A DNA stretch of 64,000 nucleotides from Liquidambar formosana (lineage: Eukaryota; Streptophyta; Magnoliopsida; Saxifragales; Altingiaceae). The stretch is from positions 14,779,848-14,843,847 of the forward strand of contig CM077820.1 of assembly GCA_039720395.1 (NCBI GenBank). Direction: 5' to 3'. The notes under the pieces are model-generated. The model searched no databases and was not told the origin of the DNA. It saw only the letters and a list, made by a program, of their open reading frames with translations. Below are positions 24,616 through 36,746 of this stretch, piece by piece (position 1 is the stretch's first letter; every line of letters starts with the position of its first letter). A program made the translations under genes and the position numbers.

Positions 24616-25279
24616 CTAGGTATGATAGACGTGCATTGCACGTGAATAATATTTAAATAATACTGAGTAAAAGATATATGAAAATTCATAAATTCTCAGA
24701 TATATATAATATGAAAATATAATTATGGGTTAGGATGCATGGACTAATATAAAGCACTTCATTTTTGCACTTCAATTGATTTGTCAAAATGGTGAGTGAA
24801 GTTTGGCCATATCAACTTTCTAGAGTACCGTTGGATTTTGTGAATCCAATAACTTAAAAATGAAGTGCAAAAATTAAGTCTATGGATCTAACCCTATAAT
24901 TATTTGTTATTTTTTGTTGAAAATATAAATTCCATTTAGGATTGAGATATGTAAATATATAATTTTCTTAATATGTATTACATTTAGGTTATTAGAATAG
25001 ATACTTAACACAATATGTCAAACTTCTTTCTATGGCTAGAGTTATGGTAGGACTATTAAATTGGTTAGGATACATGCATAGTAATGAAAGCTGTATAGAA
25101 TCATGAAGTAGACGTCATTATCTTTTTTTATTTTATTTTATTTCTTCTTTTTTTATTGAAAAATAAACATTATTAATTGTTTAAATATGAGAGGCAAATA
25201 AGTATTTAATATTTAAAATAAAGACACGATAGTCAATCATAATTTTTTTTGAAATATAGACTTTTATAGGTAATATAGA
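24616..25279 (-). mobile_element. Non-autonomous Helitron
   Basis: Read on minus, it starts TCTATATTACC after an A (25280) and ends CTAG before a T (24615). Nine bases before the end is a hairpin, ACGTGC-ATT-GCACGT (24629-24643). This end structure and A/T insertion preference are those of Helitrons. No Rep/helicase coding. Confidence 0.7.
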
Positions 25280-25289
25280 TATAGCTATA

Positions 25290-25330
25290 CTAGTGGTGAA
25301 TTGCACGGGAAAATTAATATAGACTTTTAT
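25290..25330 (-). mobile_element. Second Helitron-like 3' end
   Basis: CTAG followed by T on minus (25290-25293), preceded by CCCGTGCAATTCACCA with a weak GTG/CAC stem. Only the end is recognisable. Confidence 0.4.
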
Positions 25331-27219
25331 AGACTTTTATAGCTATACTATATCATTAAAAATAATGATATAAGAATACTTATACGAAGTGACCACTATT
25401 TTAAAATTTAAATTAAAAATTAATTATAAATATAAAAAATTAAGAGTACTCCAATTCTTATCAAAGAAAACACTTTAATGCAATGTTTTTAAATACGATA
25501 AACTTACCAACCTTGTATCTTAATTTGGTAAAATCTACCAATCACAAAAGATAATTAAAATTTTAATAAAAATAAAAATATATATATATATTTATACATA
25601 CAAATTACGTTTGCATCTCTAAGGCTTTATAGTGCCTGCTACAAAAAGTTCAAATTATAAACATAGTAAATTAAGAATAATGAAATTCTTACCAAAGAAA
25701 ACACTTTATATTCAATGTTTTTAAATATGATAAAAAATCGATGGCCCTAAGGTTTAGTGGCATATCCTATCTCAATAAGGATGTGGGGATTACAAAGGTC
25801 ATGGTTTCTACTTTGTGTGGGTGCATGTGTAGATGTGTGTGTTCGTCTCCTATTTTTTGGCAAAAAAAAAAAAAAAGGAAATGCTATGTATGTGGGTTGG
25901 ATGTTACATGGGGTGCTGTACGAAGGATGTTTCGTATAGCCTCGCCTAAAAAAATAATAATAATAATAAACTAACCAACCTAATCTCTTTGGTAAAATAC
26001 CCAAATCTGCAATCACAAATGATAGCTAACGATTTAAAAAATAATTTTTTTTTTAAAAAAGATTTATAAATACAAATTACCAATGCATCTCTAAGGCTTT
26101 ATAGTACCCGCAATAAAAAGTTAAAAATCAAAGCTTAGTGTTAGATGCATTCCTGTAATCGGTGTTCTTGAACTTATTGTCCACAAGCTTCTTACTGGTT
26201 GTAGTTTTGGGAACCCCTTGGATTGCTTGTTTGAAAGCCTCCTCCAATCTTAATCGTCAATAGTTACCCACTGTATTGATAAACACGTGTAATGATTTGA
26301 AAGAAATGCAAACTACAAATGGTGCCAGGAACCGTTGCAAAATGCATTGTTCAAGAGACTTGAAACGGTAATTATCCTTAGATGTTGCCACGTGCTAATA
26401 TTAAAAATGTTTAAAAACCAAATGACCGTGTTAGCATGACAGACTGTCATTGCTAAAACAATGATAATCAAACTGTAAGATCAGCTACCTCAACTCCAGT
26501 GGTTCCTTTTAAGAAATTCTACAAGTTAATTGTTTGGCTAGATGAACTATATGATGTATCTCGATATTGGTAATTGCCCCTCTAATCATTTCCTGTGGTT
26601 TCTGTGATCTTGATTTCAGATTAAGGCATACCGGGTGTTACCTCTTTTCCAAATCATTCTTGTACAACGCTATAACATACTCTGCCTTCCAGTGAATGTA
26701 TCATTGACTTACTAACCTTTCTTAAATAATACATACGGAAAGACATGTAGATCTTGCCTTGGTGGCAAGAACGTAGGCTAAATGTATCATTGACATAACA
26801 CATACGGAGTGTTTTAATATCATTGATCGGTAAATATCTTATAATTACATAACCCAGCCAACAATGCCCAAATGAGGGCCAATTTGAGCTTTTGCCTGCT
26901 CAAACCAATGCTTTTCGCTTTGTCTTTTAACTGTGAGCCTTTTGATCCACTGATCCTTCCCTATAATACCCTTTTTTTCTCCCATAACCAGTTACATTAA
27001 ATACCCTTCAAGCAAGTACTCACCATCCCTAAGCATCCCCAACCGGTCCTTAGTCCTCACCATTTCCAACCATCCCAGGCTCACTACAGCATCCCCAACC
27101 CTACCAAAGCACACCACCTCCAACCATTTCTCTCAAATTTCAATTTTTCGTTGAATTCCATATTCATGCGCCTTCCTAAGCCATCCCCAACACAAGAAAA
27201 AATATTAATAAAAAAAAAA
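25331..27219. other. Gene-less stretch with one exon-like fragment
   Basis: Mostly AT-rich. At about 26150-26275 on minus an open stretch reads RLEEAFKQAIQGVPKTTTSK then KLVDNKFKNTDYRNASN: coding-like composition but too short and unrecognised. About 27010-27190 repeats CATCCCCAACC-type words. GCATCTCTAAGGCTTTATAG occurs twice (about 25612 and 26083), showing an internal duplication. Confidence 0.45.
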
Positions 27220-27640
27220 AATCCATAAAGAGTTTAGCATAGTCCAAAATGGTTCCAATACAAGGGTACCATAACTGGGATCATGTTCCACATGGTTACA
27301 ATAGATACAAACATTCATATTTGCCTATTACATCCATAATCTCAAATACAAATTACATTTCTGTTCAATATTACATGCCCAAAATCAGGAGTTTAATATA
27401 ATCCAAAACCCAACATGATAACCATATCTAACATAATAAGCCTCTAATAAAATCATCAATAGTTTTAACACACTAACAACACTCGTCACATTAACAAGTA
27501 TCTCAAGAAGCCACCATTAGCATCACTTGGAGGGCGCCATGTCCCTTGTAGAACCTGGAAAAAGAGAAGAATGAGCCATCACCCATAAGAAACATTTTTG
27601 TAATTGCATGTACACCAAAGTTTCGAAGAAAGCTAGAACA
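27220..27640. repeat. Dispersed repeat block R, copy 1
   Basis: Starts GAGTTTAGCATAGTCC and AAAATGGTTCCAATACAAGG. Partners: 37973-38330 (nearly full length) and 62090-62320 (abutting RLP copy 3). On minus it contains TTCCAG before GTTCTACAAGGGACATGG, which could be an acceptor plus last exon (VLQGTWRPPSDANGG), but copy 2 has a stop in that reading. Origin unknown: possibly the 3' end of a duplicated gene or a retroelement. Confidence 0.6.
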
Positions 27641-27649
27641 ATTTAATAT

Positions 27650-28450
27650 AATATATATAATACTTGATTTTCAAATTATAATCAACCCACACCAAAACAA
27701 GTTTAAGGTCCAAGGCCAATTCTCATTTCATAAAGCCATAACCACTGTAATTAAAAACCCTTTCCAATTTATTCATTCATTCACTTGAATGCAACATATG
27801 ATATGTAGCACTAGCAGAGCAACCAATGTGCATTCCCTAAAATCTCAATTTACCATGCTTTGACAAATTTATGTGAATATTCATAATGTATTGTACTCTC
27901 TGCGTTTGTGCTAATGAGGTATTAATTAAAGCTAGTGACATAAAAGTTGATTGCTGCAATAAAAATTTTAATCAGAAAATTAAAATTAAGAATATATACT
28001 TGGGAGTATTTTTGATGCCCAAACAAATTGGACACAAAGTCCTGCAATATTTACTAGTGGCACAAAGACTAATCTATCCCTTTTACTTTTTGTCTCCTAT
28101 CAAAGCCTCAAAGTTTTGCTAAAACATTGTTATATGATGGCAATATATCCTCCAGACCAACCACCGAGTATAGTCATATTGAATCCTATACATAGTCTAT
28201 CGTTTACCCGTGAGGATTGGGGCATTGCATTTTATGAAGTCGATCAGTCAACAAATGTGTCTAAAATAGCACATCAATGACATGAACTTGTCGGATATGG
28301 CAATACAAGTGTTATTTCATGCTCGGCCATACAAAATGCTTAGTGTAAATATTGGGTATTTGGGTTGGATTTGATCGACATTGTTATCCCATTGCACTGT
28401 TATTCATGTTCGGCCATGATCTTCATTGAACGATTCTGATTAATGAACTA
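27650..28450. repeat. Block Q fragment and RLP-flank repeats
   Basis: 27655-27800 matches 13815-13950. 27805-28430 matches the ATTGTACTCTCTGCG and GGGGCATTGCATTTTATGAA modules, including GTAAATATTGGGT..TTGGATTTGATCGACA shared with 12945-13000. Confidence 0.55.
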
Positions 28451-28457
28451 ATTTGCC

Positions 28458-28492
28458 CCCTTTTTTTTTGGGGGGGGGGGGGGGGGGGGGGG
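28458..28492. repeat. T-run followed by a long G-run
   Basis: About nine T then more than twenty G. Length is unreliable in any sequencing technology. Confidence 0.8.
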
Positions 28493-28514
28493 CTGGATGG
28501 GACACGATTGGTAA

Positions 28515-28756
28515 CAAAAGGGAATAACTATTGCCACCACAAAATTTCCTAAACACCCTCACTTATTTTAAACATTTCAAGGTTTTATGAAAAATATTAG
28601 AAGTTTTCACGAAAACTGACTATGCAGTCCATTAGAAAACATCATTTTAAAAAATTTTGTAGAAATTTTTTTTTCCCCAAAATTTGTCATTTAAGTGGAC
28701 TTTTTGATCGTTTTTCATGAAATTTCTGTGAAAATGAAACAAAAATTGTAAATGCC
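28515..28756. mobile_element. Half of a fold-back MITE
   Basis: CTATTGCCACCACA, then CATTAGAAAACATCATTTT and TTGTCATTTAAGTGGACTTT match the left arm of the complete elements at 59567-60396. The right arm is missing. Confidence 0.65.
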
Positions 28757-29340
28757 ATTTCTTTCAACAATATCTAGTTCTCAAAAGCAAACACGAGAAT
28801 TTTATGGTTTTCCAAAGATTATGAAGTTGTGTCGAAGAGAATGATGATTTGTTTTCCTTTCTTTTTCCAGTTTTGAAATCGGGGATGGTGGATTAATTTT
28901 TATCACTTCAAGGAAGAATCGTGGTCAAAATAACAACGCAGACTCTATGAAAGGAAAAAGGATATCAATTCATTGCAATAGTTGATGTCTCATTAGTCAT
29001 GATTTTGATATAAAGCTAGATTTAGCCGTGAGAAGTGGGCAGAGACTTTATGAGGCTAGTCAAGGTGTGGGGAGGAAACTTCCCCAAATGAAATCAAATT
29101 ATATAATGGGTTATAATTTGGGACTAGTGGGTGGCAAAATATAGAAATAGAATCACATTTAGATGGGTTTTTAAATAGTAACAGTACTGCGAAAAAAATT
29201 AGGTTAATTGGATGAGACTTAATCATTCGATTCGCATGATGCATTTTTTCTAAAATTTCTATCAGAAAAATCAAATTAATGCACTAAACCCGTCAATTAA
29301 TGGATGCTGATCATTAATTTCTTGTAGCTGACGGGGTGGA
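28757..29340 (-). promoter_or_regulatory. Orphan RLP promoter, cut at the start codon
   Basis: CCATTTCTTTCAACAA at 28756-28771 is the same sequence that carries the ATG and first upstream bases of RLP copy 2 (43165-43180). Homology then runs outward through the GGTTTTCCA..GACTATG leader, the TTTATATCA TATA region (on minus near 29010), GTGGGGAGGAAACTTCCCC and GGGACTAGTGGGTGGCA. On the gene side, all coding sequence is replaced by half a fold-back MITE. Confidence 0.7.
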
Positions 29341-31885
29341 ATTCTATGGTCACTTAGCCAAACTTGACGTGTGCTCAAACCCTTGAACCAAGATTTTGTG
29401 TGATACAAACCAATGGCCATCCCTTGAGCTCTCAATTTCGGAAAAAGGAGTGATTCATTGTGTAAATATTGTACTCTCTGCGTTTTGTGCTAAAGAAGTA
29501 GCTATTAAGCATGAGACCTAACAGTGGACTGTTCCAATAAAAGTTTAGTCACTAAAATAAGATTAAGAATACTTGGTGTAGTTTTGACGCCCAAATAAAG
29601 TGGACTCTAAAATCCTCCAATACTAGCTACTGATACAAACTACCATGACTTGGGGGCGCAAAAAAAAATAAAAAAAGAAAGAAAGAACCCAAAAGGACTT
29701 TTGCCCACTATTAATCTCATGAACGTCTTGCTTATGGCCATACCAGAATTGTGCAAATGCAGAGTGTTACAAAATTTTGTCACACGGCGTCCATGTGGCA
29801 GAGACCCCTGTCGATCTCCCTTAGCAGCCTACTTTTGCCCCATTGCATGCTACTTTTCCCATTACAATCCAAAACAAAATCAAATGCTCCAAATTATTAA
29901 TCCTGCTGGTTTTGTGCACTTAATTTACTTGAAGAAACCATCCATCAATATTGAAGGTACAAATTTAAACCTTGAATTAGAATATTTGAAAAGGCCACTA
30001 TTTTGAATTCCCACTCGTATTTGTGATGAAAGCCATCATTTTCTTCGATTTATTAATTTAACGTGATGCATTTGTACTTTAAATATTATATAAAACTCGT
30101 TGAATTATTTAATTTCGAATTAGACACCCAAACAGGTCCTTAGTGATTCCCGTTCATTTTTGTTGTTGACGTGACAAATTTCTTAGGTCACTTGGCCAAA
30201 CGTGAGCCATGCTCACACTCCAGTCGTGGCAACGTTTGTCTCCGTTGTGACATATGCCGTTAAATGGTCCAGTTAGCAAGGCAGTCCCCTCAATGTATTC
30301 AAATTTTTAATAATCTTGTTGATTATTTCTTACCTTATAAATCAACAATTATTTGAAAGGATTTATTTAATTTCTTAATATTAGTTTTTAAACTCATTCA
30401 ATTTTCAATTGTTATGGTCAATGGCATATAGTCAAGTGACATTTGCTTCAATTGTTAAGTAAGTGTTTTTGGATTCAAGTGGAATTAGGGGTAAAAGAAG
30501 ATTCTATCGATTATAAAAATTTTAAAAAACAAAATTAAAATTAAAATTCTCAGTCGTCATGGGGCTTTTGCACTCATGGCACTTTTATTTGTCATATTGA
30601 CGAGGAGCACAAGTGAGTATTCCATGTAATTGTGACACGGTCTTGTGGTGTCATGGGCCAATAGGAATCAAGCAAAGTGGGATGGTGGGGATAAAAAGTA
30701 TTCTGATAATCCCACTTTATTTGATCCCTTTTGGCCTGTGACACCACATCAGTCTTATCACAGTTACATGGAAGTTTTTCTCGTGGAGCACTCATGCATG
30801 GTACGCAAGTGAATGTAGGGTGGCAAAAAACGGAGATGGGTCTGGGCCATATATGTACCCCAAGTTTTGACACCCTAAAGTCCTAAACCCTCTCCCATTT
30901 TCTTAGGGTTCCATTTGGGTATGGACCCGGGTTGGAACCATTCAAGTGTTTAGTGTAAATTCTGGGTTTGGATTTGACATTATCATCCAGCTGCAGCTAT
31001 AATTCAGGATCGGCCATGATCTAGACCGGAATACTCTGTTTAATCTGGTTCTGGACAGGTTAACCAGAGTGATATATCAAACCTTTATAACAAAATGTCA
31101 AAATTTATTTTGAAACAAAACATATGATCTTATTCAACAAAAGACCCTTCTAGCATGACAGCTAAACATGACCATAATTTTATTATTTATTTATTTATTT
31201 ATTTTTAAGGTTTGGAGAAAATCCACCCTTTCTTACCTAAGTGATGAATTGATAATGATTTGACTATCACTACTTTTAACAATAACAAATTGTAATGTAA
31301 GCTTTTTCCTCCAACAAACAAAGTGGGCAACCTCAAAAGGAGGAAGTCGTTTTGGTTTTAAGAATTAAATTCGGATAGGTACATGAACCCTTTTATATAA
31401 TAGCACAAAACCCGAAACAGAACCTGAAACCAAATGTTTCTGCAAATCAGCTGAAGGTATCGTATTCATTAGACGCACCATCTTGCTATACCCAGACTAC
31501 GCACCAATCAAGCGAGCATGCATGTATTGATTCATTGAACCAAGCCATGTACTCAGCACCGTGATTTACCTTTGCATTCCTCAAATGTTGTTTTTGAATG
31601 TGGTCTGGGTTTCTGATTATTTCATTTCAAATTAGAGTAAAAAAACAAGCACGAAAAGCTTCTCATATATTTTGTTATCCTTTACATGCAGATTCAAGAG
31701 CAAGAAGGCTAGAGATTGCAGGTTATATTGTCCACTGACTCTTACATAATCACTTATTAGGGACTAGGCAGAGATTAAGGGCTCTTAACATTATATCCAT
31801 TTTTTTTAATATTTTAATACGGGTGCGACATTTGCTTTCATTCTTCTTGAGCTGGGATTTTGTTCAACTCTACCGAGCCCATCGC
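29341..31885. other. Gene-less stretch: RLP-flank repeats, a palindrome, simple repeats
   Basis: 29335-29620 repeats the CTATGGTCACTTAGCCAAAC and ATTGTACTCTCTGCG modules. 29780-29910 resembles 7555-7660. 30600-30800 is an imperfect inverted repeat (listed separately). A TTTA repeat lies near 31185. Upstream exons of the kinase fragment that follows were not identified. Confidence 0.5.
30601..30800. repeat. Imperfect inverted repeat (fold-back)
   Basis: The left arm contains GAGCACAAGTGAG, TCCATGTAATTGTGACA, GTGGTGTCATGGGCCAAT and AAAGTGGGAT. The right arm has their reverse complements in reverse order (ATCCCACTTTAT, TGGCCTGTGACACCAC, CAGTTACATGGAAG, GAGCACTCATGC). Each arm is ~80-90 bp with a short spacer. 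Confidence 0.75.
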
Positions 31886-31913
31886 TTAGATTAAAATAGA
31901 GAAAGGAAATCAA

Positions 31914-32462
31914 GTGAAGATTGAAAAGTTTTTGGAGGATTACAGAGCTCTCAAGCCCACTAGATATTCTTATGCTGATATTAAGAGAATTACAAATCAA
32001 TTTAAGGAAAAATTGGGTCAATGAGGTTATGGAACTGTGTTCAAAGGGAAGCTTTCCAATGAAACTCTTGCTGCTGTAAAGATGCTAAACAATTTCATAG
32101 GAAATGGGGAAGAGTTCATCAATGAACTGGGAACAATGAGTACAATTCATCATGTCAATGTGGTTGGCTTGGTGGGTTTTTGTGCAGATGGATTCCAGTG
32201 AGCTCTTAGTTATGAGTTCTTACCAAATGAGTCGCTAGAGAAATTCATATTTTCAGCAGATGATAAGAATCGTTTTCTTGGTTGGAAGAAGCTCCAAGAT
32301 ATTGCTGTAGGCATAGCCAAAGGAATTGAGTATCTACACCAAGGGAGTGACCAGCGACTCCTCCATTTTGACATCAAACCTCATAATATTTTGCTAGACA
32401 ACAACTTCAATCCCAAGATCGCTGACTTTGGTTTGGCTAAGTTGTGCCCCAAGGATTCAAAT
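31914..32462 (+). pseudogene. LRK10L/PR5K-type receptor kinase fragment
   Basis: Seen: one plus-strand frame gives RYSYADIKRITNQFKEKLG, a damaged glycine loop (stop codon TGA at 32022 just before GYGTVFKG), AAVKML with the ATP-site lysine, a second stop (TGA at 32199) in the GFCADGFQ.ALSYEF segment, then [12 protein letters not shown] and [11 protein letters not shown]. The kinase N-lobe and the catalytic and activation-loop starts are present. Everything after DFGLAK is missing, replaced by the 3' end of the neighbouring minus-strand gene. Family: the HFDIKPHN wording is typical of plant LRK10-like / PR5-like receptor kinases (rust-resistance Lr10 type). Both stops could be single-base changes of Gly and Arg codons. 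Non-functional. Confidence 0.9.
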
Positions 32463-32594
32463 GGAGGAGAATTAATCCTATTTATTATCTTCTTCAATTT
32501 CCCTTCATGAGAATGCTCGGAAGACCCTGTAGAAGTAACTCCACTATAACCAAGTCCTGAATCTTGAGTAGACTGGCCCATGTCAACAGTGGGT

Positions 32595-35055
32595 TCATGG
32601 ACTTGTCTTTGAAGGCTTTGATTGCTCCACAACTTCAGACAAAGAATTGCCAGGCCTGCTACCGTGTGTGGAGGCTGCACGTCCACTAGCCGATCGTGAG
32701 TTCCTTAATCTACTACCTTGCAAAGAAGTTCCAAAATGATGGGAAGAATTTGTCAATGACGTTCCACCAGATCTCTGATACATTTGTCTCACATTGTTAG
32801 AATCCAATTTTTCAAGTTCATTAGGCTCTGGGTAATGGACAAGGGAAACACTCCGTGAAATCTTTCCAACTGCAAACAAGATAAAAACTATGTCACGAGA
32901 GTGCGTAAAAACTTATTCTCAAAAAGCCTGGATTAAACCCATTATGTGGTGGTTTTGGATTCACATTATACACTACTTTCAAGTTTCAAGTTCGGGGGAA
33001 AATTCTGATAGGGGAAAATTCCAAGGTTTACAGTTTCACCTTTTCAATTTTTCATGACTTTTACATACATGGAGTCTTCTTGCAATAAAGCTTACAGCCA
33101 AAGTTTATAAATGATTTCACAAATCCATCCAATTCAACAGTGTTCATCCTCCAAGATTCCCTACCTCCCCAAGCCAAGCCTCTGAACTGCTTTGGCCTAA
33201 TATAATCTGCATTTATCAACTACCTTTAAAACATGGCATTTTAAAAATTAAACAGCAATGACTGACATGTCCACTTTTGCCCAAGAACTTCACATTTGTC
33301 ATGGGCACTATTGACTAACATGTTTTCCTAAAATTTTGTTGATTTTCTAGGGCTTTCATGACTTCTCTTTCAAATTTTCTATATATCTACCTTAACTTTC
33401 TAGACCTAAATAAGCTTGTGATTTGTTGATGAACTGAAGCTAGTTTTTGGCCAATCATAAACTTCTTAATTTTACTTTGAAGTCATGAGAACAATTATAA
33501 TTTTAAAATTGGATATGCCAACCAAAGCTGTGTGTGTGTGGGTGGGTGGGCGTGTGTGTTTGTACATATATAATAGATAATGGAACCAAATAACATCATA
33601 ATGATAAGAGGGAATAAATGCAGCTTTAGACCAACAGATTACAATCTAAAACCAGTTCATTACTTCATTATAAAATATGTCTTCACATGGATATGCCTGT
33701 CAGACTTGAGTTTGAACCAGACTGGACCAAAAACCAGATTTCTCAAATGGGCCCGTCAATTCTCAGGGTGAATTGAACAAAGTTGCACTGTCATGTAAAC
33801 AAATGTACCTCAACAACAGATAGAAAGAGAAGACTAGCAAGACATTAGCACCAAGTTGCAAAAAAGCATTCTTGGGGACAAATAGGTGGGTTATATATGG
33901 TCCCTATAAACATGTCAAATCTCACATGGCAGGATAAATGTATTTTAGATTAATTTATGCAACAAAGAAGTTACATAATTGCAACCAGAAAAGCTGATTC
34001 TAAATCTTGCATAAAGGGTAATACAATCCCAAAATAATGTTAGGATATCCACAAAAGGAATTTTTTATTGAACACGGGGAAAAATGTACATTGTTTCTGC
34101 TTACCAATTCTTGACTCGGATGCAGATGACAGAAAAACTGTTGCATCTGGTTCTTGAGATGGAAAACTGACCATGTCATATAGCTTTCCTGCCACAATGA
34201 GTAATATTGATGCACATTATAGAATTTTTCTAAAGAATGCATATACTACAATGGGTAAAGTCACATTCAGATCAAGCTACTTTAGAGATTGGGTCTGCAT
34301 GGTAACAGTGTAACACGGAAAAATGGGTGTAAAAATGAAAATTTTCCGGACACATCATTGATGGAAATTTATACTCACCAGATGACCCCTCATAACAGCC
34401 CAACTTTCCATTATGATGAAGCTTGAGTGACAATTCTTGCCCATCAAAATCAGGAGGCTGCAACACACATGAAGTAATATAATAAACTTAATGCTGCTAA
34501 TAACCTTAAAGAAAAAGAAAAAAGAAGAGGCCCATCACCACCAAAAAGAGAGAAAAAAGAAAAGAAGAAAGATTCCATTTGTTGCCATGGAAGGCATTTT
34601 GGATGTTTACTTTTTATTTTAGTCTCTTCGGTTAGGCTGCCTCATCAAACAAGTTCACACTAAGTTGAGGTGACTGAAAACTAGGAATTTATCAACTCAA
34701 GCCATTTGAACATTAGTTGGGCCACCACAAAACTTTTCTATAAAAGAAAATCGTTTCCTTCACTCTTATCTAGTGCAACAAAATCACAACATCATCATAA
34801 CTATTACAGTTTGTAATGAAACTTGTATTGTATTGTTCATCCCCATGATTTGATGGAATCAACAGGAGCCTAAAGGCTGAAAGGAAATCTTACGTGATTA
34901 ATAGGCCACTGAATTAGCCAAAGCTCTATTGAATCCGTCAAACTGAGTTCAACAAGTGGTTCCTTCACATCCTCCTGAAATTCTGGTGGAGGTTTATAAC
35001 CCTCTTCAACAGCAGCATTCATTTTGCTACTGAATTCAACTTGCCAACAAAATGT
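32595..35055 (-). CDS. Mediator-associated protein 2-like, copy B (four exons shown, late frameshift)
   Basis: Seen: minus-strand exons 34894-35055 (ATG at 35022), 34379-34457, 34105-34188 and 32595-32869. All borders are GT..AG (GTAAGA, GTGAGT, GTAAGC; TTCATAG, TTGCAG, TGGCAG, TTGCAG) and phases join, giving 188 residues. Motifs in order: ELSLTDSIELWLIQWP, PPDFDGQELSLKLHH, SQEPDATVFLSSASES, VSLVHYPEP, RQMYQRSGGTSLTNSSHHFG and a Ser/Arg-rich tail. Known: this matches plant mediator-associated protein 2, a small nuclear protein found with Mediator. Odd: after QSKPSK two bases seem missing (near 32615), so translation ends early. The usual tail ([30 protein letters not shown]) lies out of frame at ~32480-32615. 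A 5' untranslated exon probably lies near 37825-37960. Possibly functional but truncated. Confidence 0.65.
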
Positions 35056-35300
35056 CTATGAACAAAAAACAAATAATAGTTCCAAGAAGGAAAAAGAAAA
35101 GTAAAAGAAATTAATAAGGAAACATGGTTGTCAAAAGACATGTCATGTCTAGGCACTCGCCTAAGTACACAAGTGGTGTTATGGTAACTGCGATTATAAC
35201 ATCATGAGAAAAAAATAGTAGTGATGTAAAAAATGAAACTGTTTACTCATAAAGGTTGGTGGTCCTATCCCATTTAAGAAATGCATACTTGTTAACTATT

Positions 35301-35437
35301 TTTTTTTTGATAAGGTAAATGATTGTATTAGAAAAGAAATGAAGGGATTAGACCCTCATACATGAGACATATACAAGAGAATAAAAAGAAGCTCATAAAA
35401 AAGAGCCCAACCAAAAAACTCAACCCCCAAACCAATT
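35301..35437 (-). mobile_element. Short 5'-truncated retroelement insertion
   Basis: 137 bp with a T-run at its left end (A-tail on minus), flanked by perfect 20-bp duplications ATGCATACTTGTTAACTATT (35281-35300 and 35438-35457). The empty site is in copy A near 18035. The 3' end resembles that of the insert in RLP copy 2, so probably a LINE end. Confidence 0.88.
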
Positions 35438-35718
35438 ATGCATACTTGTTAACTATTAGGTGATTGTATATTGTAAACATTTAGAGAAAAATCGGCAGCA
35501 TTTCACTAGAGTTCTCCAAGTACATAATTTAGAGAGTAAAGTACATTGTACTTCCCACTCTAAACTTGTACCCAGAGAACATCTGGAGAATGTACCGAAC
35601 GATCTATAAATGTATCCAATATATTAGAACCAAAGAGTTGAGAAGTATGTATTCCTAAATTGCCCATAAGGACAATTCAAGAATGAATGTGTGTTAAGGT
35701 GCCAATTACCCTTATCAA

Positions 35719-36130
35719 GAATGAATGGGGAGGGGTAAGAAGGCGAGAACCCTTTGAAAGTGCGCCTTTATGGCTCTTTTCTGGGTTGTCTGGCTTGAAA
35801 GGAATGGGAGGATTTTTTAGGATAAAGAAAGCTCCTTCTCTGATTTGTGGGATAAGGTCCATTTTCTGGCCTCTTTTTGGGCAAAGTCATCCAAGGTCTT
35901 TGCCACCATGCCTTTCCTCCTATTGAAACTCGATTGGAGGACTGCAACGAGCTAGTTTGCATAGTTCCTATTTTGTTATTGCTACTGTTTCATGATTAGT
36001 GGTCTCTGTTGTTGGCTTTTGTTCAGGCGGACCCCTGGTCCTCCCTCCCTTTTCTTTTCCTGTTTCTTTGTATTGTCATCTATTAAATTATTAATAATAC
36101 ATTCCTTTGTTGCTGATAAAAAAAAAAAAA
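35719..36130 (+). mobile_element. 5'-truncated LINE 3' end
   Basis: Plus-strand frame with one stop reads RNGRIF.DKESSFSDLWDKV and HFLASFWAKSSKVFA, the end of the zinc-binding region of plant L1-type reverse transcriptase ORFs, followed by a 3' UTR and an A-run at 36119-36130. Absent from copy A, where TTATCAA joins CAGATAG. No clear target duplication. Confidence 0.75.
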
Positions 36131-36388
36131 CATATAGATTATGTCAGGAAACAGTCTATATCATAAATCATAATGATACAAAACGATTTACCCAAAATCT
36201 TCTGAAGGTTGAAAAAAAAGAAGTAAGAACCACCTTGTATCCACATAGTCATTCTTCAACAGGGCATCTAAGCATGAATATGATATGCAAGGTTAGATAA
36301 ATGTCATGATAAATATTGAAAAAAACATTAAAAAAAAAAAAGGCAAATAAAAACATGAGAAATTTATATATCATCAATCAACTAATAT

Positions 36389-36610
36389 ATATATATATAT
36401 ATATATATATTGATGATGAGGGAACCCCGACAAGACCGAGCCGTGTAGACCCGACCCTACTAGGTAAAACCCCGGGTGTACAAACTGCCCCAACTGATCT
36501 GTACACCAGGTAAGACACGAGCGTTTCCAGTGGGAATCAAACCTAGGACGTCCGAGTTTACGGTTCATCCCAAACCCAACCCCAACCAACTGGGCTACCC
36601 GGGTTGCGGT
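36389..36610 (-). mobile_element. tRNA-derived SINE
   Basis: On minus: A-box-like TAGCCCAGTTGGTTGGGG, B-box-like GGTTTGATTCCC, then a non-tRNA body and a TA-rich 3' tail. Flanked by perfect 16-bp duplications ATCAATCAACTAATAT (36373-36388, 36611-36626). The empty site is in copy A near 18645. It is not a tRNA gene because there is no cloverleaf 3' half. Confidence 0.88.
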
Positions 36611-36746
36611 ATCAATCAACTAATATTAGTGTCCAAAAAAAGGAGTAAAAAATGTTTTGAGTGAAAACAGAATGTTACAGAAAATTACTCCATACCGTAG
36701 TTTGCGATTGCTTTCTTGAAATGAATAAGAACAGATTATTCCCTAA

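Noticed and set aside
27540..27557. Last exon VLQGTWRPPSDANGG on minus in block R
   Set aside because: The sister copy at ~38245 has a stop in the same reading; kept only as a possibility in the block R entry.
31806..32021. 71-codon minus-strand frame
   Set aside because: Antisense shadow of the kinase fragment.
36500..36600. Possible tRNA gene
   Set aside because: Only A- and B-box-like parts of a SINE with target duplications; no acceptor stem or anticodon arm.
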